A stretch of 64,000 bases of DNA from CAZBRS01 sp964494475. GTDB lineage: Bacteria > Myxococcota_A > UBA9042 > CAZBRS01. Each line of letters opens with the position of its first letter. Positions within the stretch are counted from its first letter, which is position 1. The DNA lies in NCBI GenBank assembly GCA_964494475.1, contig CAZBRS010000001.1, forward strand, positions 229,339 to 293,338, in the 5' to 3' direction. Below the pieces are notes generated by a model. That model searched no databases. It was not told the DNA's origin and saw nothing but the letters and a program-made list of their open reading frames with translations. The position numbers and the translations under genes are program-made. This document shows positions 43,401-64,000 of the stretch, piece after piece.

Positions 43401-46400
43401 CGCTGGAGCCCAGGTTGTCGGTGGCGCGCGCCTGCAAGAGGATGGTGCTGCCGGTCAGCGCCGCCGTGGGCACCGTGTACACGAACTGGTAGGGCACCAA
43501 CACGTCGGGCGCGCCGACCAGCGCGCCGTCGGCCAGCAGCTCGACCTTGGCGATGCTGCGGCCGGGGGCGGGCGTGGCGTCGACCTCGAGCGAGACCTGC
43601 GAGCCCTGGGTGACCTGCAGGTCCTCGACGGGCTTCACGAACACCACCTCGGGCGCCGACGCGTCGGCCACCTTCACGTTGCAGGTGGCGGTGTCGATGG
43701 CGCCCTTGTTGTCGGTGACCGTGAGGGTGACCGTGAAGGTGCCGGGGCTCGTGAAGGCGTGCTTGGCCGTCGACTGGTTGGTGTTCAGGCTGGTGCCGTC
43801 GCCGAAGTCGAAGCCGTAGGTCGCGATGGTGCCGTCGGGGTCGACCGAGCCCGCCGCGTCGAAGACCAGTTCGTCGCCGGTCTCGCCGCCCGTGGGGCAG
43901 GCGAGGGCGGCGTTCGGGTACTGGTTGTCCGAGCCGTTCCAGGTGCCGGGGGTGGGCACGGGGCGGTCGTGCCAGTCGGCCACGTTGTTGTTGGTGTCGG
44001 TCTCTTCGTCGTCGCGCGAGATGGAGTGGCCCTCGGCCACGTTGGCCACGGGCGTGCCCTCGCCCGCGAAGTGCGCGCCCGAGAACGAGCCGTAGCCCAC
44101 GGCGTCGACCACGATGGAGCCCCACATCAGCTGGATGGAGTCGGGGCCGTTCTGGTAGTTGGCCTTGGCGTCGATCTGGTCGGCCACGGCCAGCAGGCCG
44201 CCGGTGGCGGTGTCCTGCGCCACCACGAAGAAGCCGTCGGGCGGGATCGAGCCCGTGAGCTCGATGGCGTTGTACTCGGCGCCGTTGGCGCCGTTCACAC
44301 CCACCAGGCGGAAGCCCGCCAGGTCGACCCCGGCCTCGCCCCAGAGCTCGACGAAGTCGTTGGCGTCGGTGTTGGCGCTGTTGTAGACCACCTCGCTGAG
44401 CAGCACCACGCCGGGAGGATCGACGGTGACGCACACGCCGCCCTGGCACGTCTCGGTGGCGTCGCAGGCGACGATGGTGCCCCAGTCGAGGCAGCCGTCG
44501 AGGTTGGCGTCGGCGCAGGTCTGGTACCCGGTGCCCGACAGCGTGCACTTGCGCTGACCGTTCGTGGCGCATTCGGACACGCACGTGGTGGTGCAGTTGC
44601 CCTCGGAGCACACCTGGGAGGCGCCGCAGCTCACGTCGGTGCCCCACTCGAGGCAGCCGTCGCTGTCGTGGTCGTCGCAGAGCTGGTAAGCATTGTGGGC
44701 GCCGTTGCACTGGCGACCGCCCACGGTGTCGCACTCGTCCTGGCAGTCGAGGGCGCACGAGCCCGCCGAGCACACCTCGGTGCCGTTGCAGCCCACGGGC
44801 GTGCCCCACTCGAGGCAGCCGTCGTCGTCGTGGTCGTCGCACAGCTTGTACGAGGCCACGCCCGCGCACTCGCGGCCGCCCTTGACGGTGCACTCGTTCT
44901 CGCACGTCACGGTGCACGCGCCGTTCGAGCACGTGGTGTCCGGGGGGCAGCTCTCGGCCGTGCCCCACTCGAAGCAGCCGTCGCTGTTGGCGTCGCCGCA
45001 CGTCTGCACGCCCGTACCCGAGCCGTCGCACTGCCGGGCGCCCTGGACGGTGCACTCGGGCATGCAGTCGGTCACGCACACGCCCGCGCTGCAGGTCGAG
45101 CCGTCGGGGCACTGGGTGGGCGTGCCCCAGTCGAGGCAGGTGTCCAGGTTGTGGTCGCCGCACTGCTTCCACGAGCTGGCGTTCTCGCAGATCTTGCCGC
45201 CCACCACCGTGCACTCGTTCTCGCACGTGGAGCCGCAGATCCCGTTCGAGCACGTGAGGCCGCCCGCGCACCCGACCACCGAGCCCCAGGTGAGACAGCC
45301 GTCGTTGTCGGAGTCGCCGCACACCTGGTAGCCGGTGCCGGCAGGGTTGCACTTGCGCGCGCCGTCGGCGGTGCACTCGGGCGTGCACGACAGCTGGCAG
45401 TTGCCGGCGTAGCAGGCGCTGCCGTCGGGGCAGGCCGAGGGGGTGCCCCAGGCCAGGCAGCCGTCGCCGTCGGGGTCGCCGCAGAGCTGCGTGGCCTGGC
45501 CGTTGTTGGCGCACTGCTTCGAGCCGACGACCGTGCACTCGTCGACGCAGGTCGAGACGCACGCGCCGTTCGAGCAGGCCAGGCCCTCGGCGCAGGCGAT
45601 GACGTTGCTCCAGCCCAGGCAGCCGTCGAGGTCGGGGTCGCCGCAGGTCTGGTAACCGACGCCGCTGCACTGGCGCGCGCCGTCGGCGGTGCACTCGGGG
45701 ACGCACTCGGTCAGGCACTTGCCGGCCGAGCAGACCAGGCCCTCGCCGCACGTGAGCTGGCTGCCCCACTTCAGGCAGCCCGAGCCGTCGGGGTCGGTGC
45801 AGGTGTGCAGCGAATTGGGGCCCACGCACTGCTTGGCGCCCAGCAGCGTGCACTCGCTCTCGCACGTGTCCTGGCAGTAGCCGCTGGAGCACACTTGCGT
45901 CTCGCCGCACGTCTGGGTCGCGCCCCACTCGAGGCACCCGTCGCTGTTGGCGTCGGCACAGATCTGAAAGCCCTTGTTGCCGCTGCACTTGCGCGCGTTG
46001 GGGGTGAGGCACTCGTTGGTGCACGAGTCGGCGCAGTAGCCGTTGGAGCACACCTGGCCGAGCTCGCAGTAGACCGTGTCGCCCCACTCGAGGCAGCCGT
46101 CCTGGTCGGGGTCGCCGCACAGGTGGTAGCCGCCCTGCACGCACTCGCGCGCGCCGTACTGGGTGCACTCGTTCGAGCAGCTGTCGGCGCAGAAGCCCTC
46201 GGCGCAGACCTGGGCGCCGCAGTCGTCGTCACCGCCCCACTCGAGGCAGCCGTCGGCGTCGTGGTCCTTGCAGACCTGTACGGCGTTGGCCGTGGGCGCG
46301 CAGCGCTTCTGGTTGATCTGGGCGCACTCGTCGAGGCAGGTCTCGGCGCACTGACCCGCCGTGCACACCTCTGCGCCGCACGAGACCGGCTGACCCCACT

Positions 46401-46688
46401 CGAGGCACGTGTCGTCGTCGAAGTTGCCGCACGTGACCACGGTGTTGCCATCGCAGTCGGTCACGCCCTGATCGCTGCAGGCGTTCAGGCACGTGGGACG
46501 AACACGTCGTCGCCATCGGCGACCTGGTCCGGGAGCACGTCGTCGTCGGCATCGGCCGCGTCGTCGGGGGTCGAGGTGTCGGACGTGTCTTCCCGGAAGC
46601 CCTGGGACTCGGAGCCGCCGCATGCCGCGAGGGCGCCCACGAGGGCGAACGCAACCAGGAAGGCGACGAGCCGATTCGTTCTGCGCAT
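40441..46688 (-). CDS. Giant Cys-rich / LTD / PKD / beta-helix surface lipoprotein, frameshifted
   Basis: The N-terminus (46688-46485) is a lipoprotein leader with lipobox LAAC (Cys 23) and an acidic Asp/Thr linker, ending at a TGA. The main frame, open from upstream and used from about 46499 to 40441, carries on the protein without a plausible start of its own. One missing nt in the C run near 46497 would join them as DDVFVPTCLNAC. Order of parts: 13 eight-Cys repeats, a lamin-tail domain (LLSEVVYNSANTDANDFVEL), a PKD domain (YGFDFGDGTSLN), an Ig-like domain, a second PKD-like domain, then parallel beta-helix blocks in two related copies. Total about 2080 residues. Probably an outer-surface protein with binding or structural role; no catalytic site seen. 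Confidence 0.8.
40650..40940 (-). repeat. Copy 2 of a duplicated beta-helix segment
   Basis: Encodes NLSASQTNYGTKTSTTF, then YYDYYVQGYVKSSSGST and VGTSGYSGTT. It is the C-terminal copy of the segment also found at about 41968-42262. Confidence 0.75.
41968..42262 (-). repeat. Copy 1 of a duplicated beta-helix segment
   Basis: Encodes NLSASQTNYGTKKSGTW, YYDYYVQGYVRSGGGTS and VGTSGYQGTV, closely matching copy 2 about 1.3 kb downstream on the minus strand. The DNA shares long identical runs, so the duplication is not ancient. Confidence 0.75.
44430..46499 (-). repeat. Thirteen tandem eight-Cys repeats
   Basis: About 159 nt (53 residues) per unit. Consensus features: C-x-x-x-EC, G-[AG]-[RK]-x-C, C-[GAD]-D, then DGCLEWG, then three Cys ending in VCS-x-G-x-C. 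Eight Cys per unit suggest four disulfides each. Confidence 0.88.
46485..46505 (-). other. Frameshift site in the surface-protein gene
   Basis: Lipoprotein frame reads GTG TTC GTC CCA CGT GCC TGA; the Cys-rich frame reads CGT CCC ACG TGC CTG AAC across the same bases. One additional C in the C run would give an uninterrupted protein. Confidence 0.7.
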
Positions 46689-46831
46689 GGAGACCTCGCT
46701 CGAGAGGTGGGGGGAACGGGCGACACCTTAGCAAGATCAAGCGCTCCTTCAAGTGCAAACCGCGAGGTCGTTGAACCGGCGTGGGCACGATGGTACACTG
46801 CGACGAAACCCGGTTCCTCGATGAGGGTGGC

Positions 46832-50179
<3,348 letters not shown>

Positions 50180-50194
50180 GGCGAAGGGCCCGGT

Positions 50195-52084
50195 CTACCA
50201 CCCCATCCGGAATACCAACCCGCTGGTCTGGCCGTCGGTGAACGGGGCCAGGCGCCACGAGGTGGCCGGGGCGGCTTCGTCGCTGGGCGCAGGGGCGCCG
50301 TCGGGAGCGGGGGCTCCCTCGGGCTCGTCGACGGCGGCCGGGGCCTTGGGGATGGTGAGCAACTCGTACACGCCGAAGGCGCTCGAGCCAAGGCCCAGGG
50401 CCGTGAACGAGAGGGCCAGGATGAAGTTGGTCTTGGCGGTCGACGCGTAGGAGTGGGCCTTGTCGATGGACTCCTGGAACACGTCGGCCTCGGTGCCGGC
50501 CGTGAGCGCTTCGTACTTGGCGTACTCCTTGTCGGCGGCCTTCGTCTTCGACGACCACGTCACGTAGAACGGGATCGACGCGCCCAGGGCCGCCACGCCC
50601 ACCCCGGAGAACGTCCAGCCGAGGATCTTCTTCAGGCGCACCTTCTGGGCGTGCTCGGCCTCGCGGGCCAACTGGAGGGCGACCTCCTTCTGGTACACCA
50701 ACGTCTCGTCGAAGGTGGCCACGTCGCCGGCGTCGACCTGGGCGCGCACCTCGACGGTCTTGTACTGCGGCTTCTTGAGCGTGAACACGTAGGTGCCGGC
50801 CTCTTCGAGCGTGAGGTTCAGCGGCGTCGTGCCCACCTTCTTGTCGATCAGGAACACCTCGGCGTCGTCGGGGGTGGTCAGGATGACGACCCGGGGCATG
50901 GCCGGCAGCGTGACCTTCAGGTCTTCCTTCTTGCCCGCCACCAGCTTGACCTTGACCTTCTTGGTCAGGTACTGGTCCTTGGTGAACGTGAACTCGTACT
51001 CGGCGTCTTCGGGGAACTCGAGCTTCAGGGGGGTGCGGCCCAGGCTGTTGCCGCCCAGCGACACGTACACCTTGTCGGGCTCCGAGGCGATCTCGATGGA
51101 GGGGAACCCGCGCAGGGCCACGCTCAACGGCACGGTCTCGCCGGCCGTGACGCGCAGGGGCGCCGCGAACTTCTGGAATTTGTCGGCGGTGACCAGCACC
51201 TCGTGCTCGCCGGCCGCGATCTTGAGCTCGCACTTGCCGCCGGGGCAGGGCGTGGCCTCGCCGTCGAGGGTGAGCTCGGCCTCACGCGGCGTGATGGTCA
51301 CGGCCACGGTGCCGTACGGCTTCAGGGTCAGCGTGAGCTCTTCCTTGCTGCCGCCCTTCACGAAGATGGTCTCCTCGGTCGGGAAGTGCGAGGGCTTCTC
51401 CATGCGCACCACGTGGCGGCCGGCGTTCAGATCTTTCAGGAACACCGGGGTCGAGCCCTTGAACTCGTCGTCGATGAAGACCTTGGCCTCGAAGGGCACC
51501 GACGACAGGCGCAGCTCGGCCGGGTCGGCCTTCAGCTCGACGTTCACCTTGGCGAGCTGGTCTTGCACGACCTGGACCATCGACGTGCCGAAGTAGAAGT
51601 CCTTGCGCAGCTCGAGGCGCACCTCGCCCACGGGGATGCCCTCGAGGAGCGTGGGCGTCACCTGCTCGTTCTTGCGCCCGTTCACGAGGATGGTGGCTCC
51701 CGTGGGCTCGGACGACACGTACACGTTGCCCTTGGCCGTGGGTGCCACGACCTTGGGCTTCGAGGAGAGGGTCTCGTTGAACTGGATGAGGTAGCCGGTG
51801 TTCACGGGCGCCGACGTGTTGAACACGCGGATGACCGAGGTCTTCGCGTCGACGCTCTGCACCGAGAACTGCGCCACCGAGATGCGCTTCTTCTGGCCGG
51901 CGATCTCGAGCACGTAGAAGACCTCGCCTCCGTACCCTTCGCGCACGCCGCCCTCGGCGCCCACCGAGATGCTGGCCTGGGAGCCCGAGACGCGCACGAC
52001 CTTGCCGGTCGTCGTGCCCGCGACCGCGGGAACGGCGAGCCCGAGCGCCACAAGGAGGACGAGGAGGAGTCGTGGAAGCCGCAT
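50195..52084 (-). CDS. Multi-PEGA-domain envelope protein
   Basis: 629 residues. Signal peptide MRLPRLLLVLLVALGLAVPAVAG. After an N-terminal beta domain (GKVVRVSGSQASISVGAEGG) come five or so PEGA units, marked by strands such as VYVSSEPTGATILVNGRKN, AKVFIDDEFKGSTPVFLKDL, VYVSLGGNSLGRTPLKLEF and AEVFLIDKKVGTTPLNLTL. Two hydrophobic helices follow near 500-585 (FSGVGVAALGASIPFYV; TNFILALSFTALGLGSSAF), then a Pro/Ala linker and a beta-strand-like end (WRLAPFTDGQTSGLVFRMGW). PEGA modules are usually found in surface or periplasmic proteins. It follows the OmpA gene by 25 nt on the same strand, so the two are probably one operon. Confidence 0.88.
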   Translation of the reverse strand: MRLPRLLLVLLVALGLAVPAVAGTTTGKVVRVSGSQASISVGAEGGVREGYGGEVFYVLEIAGQKKRISVAQFSVQSVDAKTSVIRVFNTSAPVNTGYLIQFNETLSSKPKVVAPTAKGNVYVSSEPTGATILVNGRKNEQVTPTLLEGIPVGEVRLELRKDFYFGTSMVQVVQDQLAKVNVELKADPAELRLSSVPFEAKVFIDDEFKGSTPVFLKDLNAGRHVVRMEKPSHFPTEETIFVKGGSKEELTLTLKPYGTVAVTITPREAELTLDGEATPCPGGKCELKIAAGEHEVLVTADKFQKFAAPLRVTAGETVPLSVALRGFPSIEIASEPDKVYVSLGGNSLGRTPLKLEFPEDAEYEFTFTKDQYLTKKVKVKLVAGKKEDLKVTLPAMPRVVILTTPDDAEVFLIDKKVGTTPLNLTLEEAGTYVFTLKKPQYKTVEVRAQVDAGDVATFDETLVYQKEVALQLAREAEHAQKVRLKKILGWTFSGVGVAALGASIPFYVTWSSKTKAADKEYAKYEALTAGTEADVFQESIDKAHSYASTAKTNFILALSFTALGLGSSAFGVYELLTIPKAPAAVDEPEGAPAPDGAPAPSDEAAPATSWRLAPFTDGQTSGLVFRMGW

Positions 52085-52109
52085 GCAATGTCCTCGTTTC
52101 GCTGGTCGA

Positions 52110-64000
<11,891 letters not shown>

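Noticed and set aside
46485..46505. Programmed -1 ribosomal frameshift
   Set aside because: No X-XXY-YYZ slippery heptamer is visible at the junction; a missing base is the simpler reading, though not proven.
40627..46731. A possible 2034-codon plus-strand protein
   Set aside because: Antisense mirror of the Cys-rich / beta-helix gene, lacking any signal or domain; arises from GC-rich codon use.

Overview
This is a GC-rich chromosomal window from a Gram-negative bacterium, most likely of the Myxococcota / former Deltaproteobacteria type. The assignment is an inference from gene content: a PP2C phosphatase and Ser/Thr kinases, many lipoproteins, PEGA, MopE-like and thrombospondin-type-3 (TSP3) surface repeats, an OmpA-TSP3 protein, and a MYXO-CTERM-like tail (Cys, hydrophobic helix, Arg cluster). 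No rRNA or taxonomic marker is present.

1-15 kb: a small membrane protein, a PP2C phosphatase and a PPC-type lipoprotein precede a one-strand run of ten genes resembling an extracellular contractile injection system (eCIS): DUF4255/Pvc16 cap protein, sheath 1, tube 1, tail-assembly protein, DUF6760/Afp6-like protein, sheath 2, tube 2, an unrecognised 1806-residue low-complexity protein, an Afp7-like LysM protein and a gpD/VgrG-like hub. The run stops abruptly at ruvB. No gp25, baseplate wedge, spike/PAAR, tape measure or AAA ATPase is in the window, so the locus is either split or a reduced device. The giant protein is the main novelty.

15-24 kb: housekeeping genes. These are ruvC-ruvA-ruvB (leftward), a Ser/Thr kinase with a small membrane protein, yjbQ and folD, then gcvT-gcvH-gcvPA (no gcvPB beside it), a lipoprotein, a FYDLN-acid zinc-ribbon protein and tRNA-Gly(GCC) with promoter and terminator.

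24-36.6 kb: an accessory region with an AbiE-type toxin-antitoxin pair whose promoter overlaps a perfect palindrome, a TetR-like regulator with two tandem HTH domains driving a TolC / adaptor / RND efflux operon, a double CaiB-type CoA transferase, a Phd-VapC pair and a tyrosine phenol-lyase.

36.7-64 kb: cell-envelope and surface genes. They are a secreted alpha/beta-hydrolase lipoprotein, a ParE-type toxin-antitoxin pair, an MsrB-MsrA lipoprotein, a roughly 2-kilo-residue Cys-rich / lamin-tail / PKD / beta-helix surface protein with an apparent 1-nt frameshift just after its lipoprotein N-terminus, a divergent TSP3 + FG-GAP lipoprotein, a PEGA protein, and a giant gene running off the window's right edge. 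That last gene encodes MopE repeats, a very long TSP3 array and a CTERM-like tail that continues in frame, with no stop, into a signal peptide, beta-barrel and OmpA domain.
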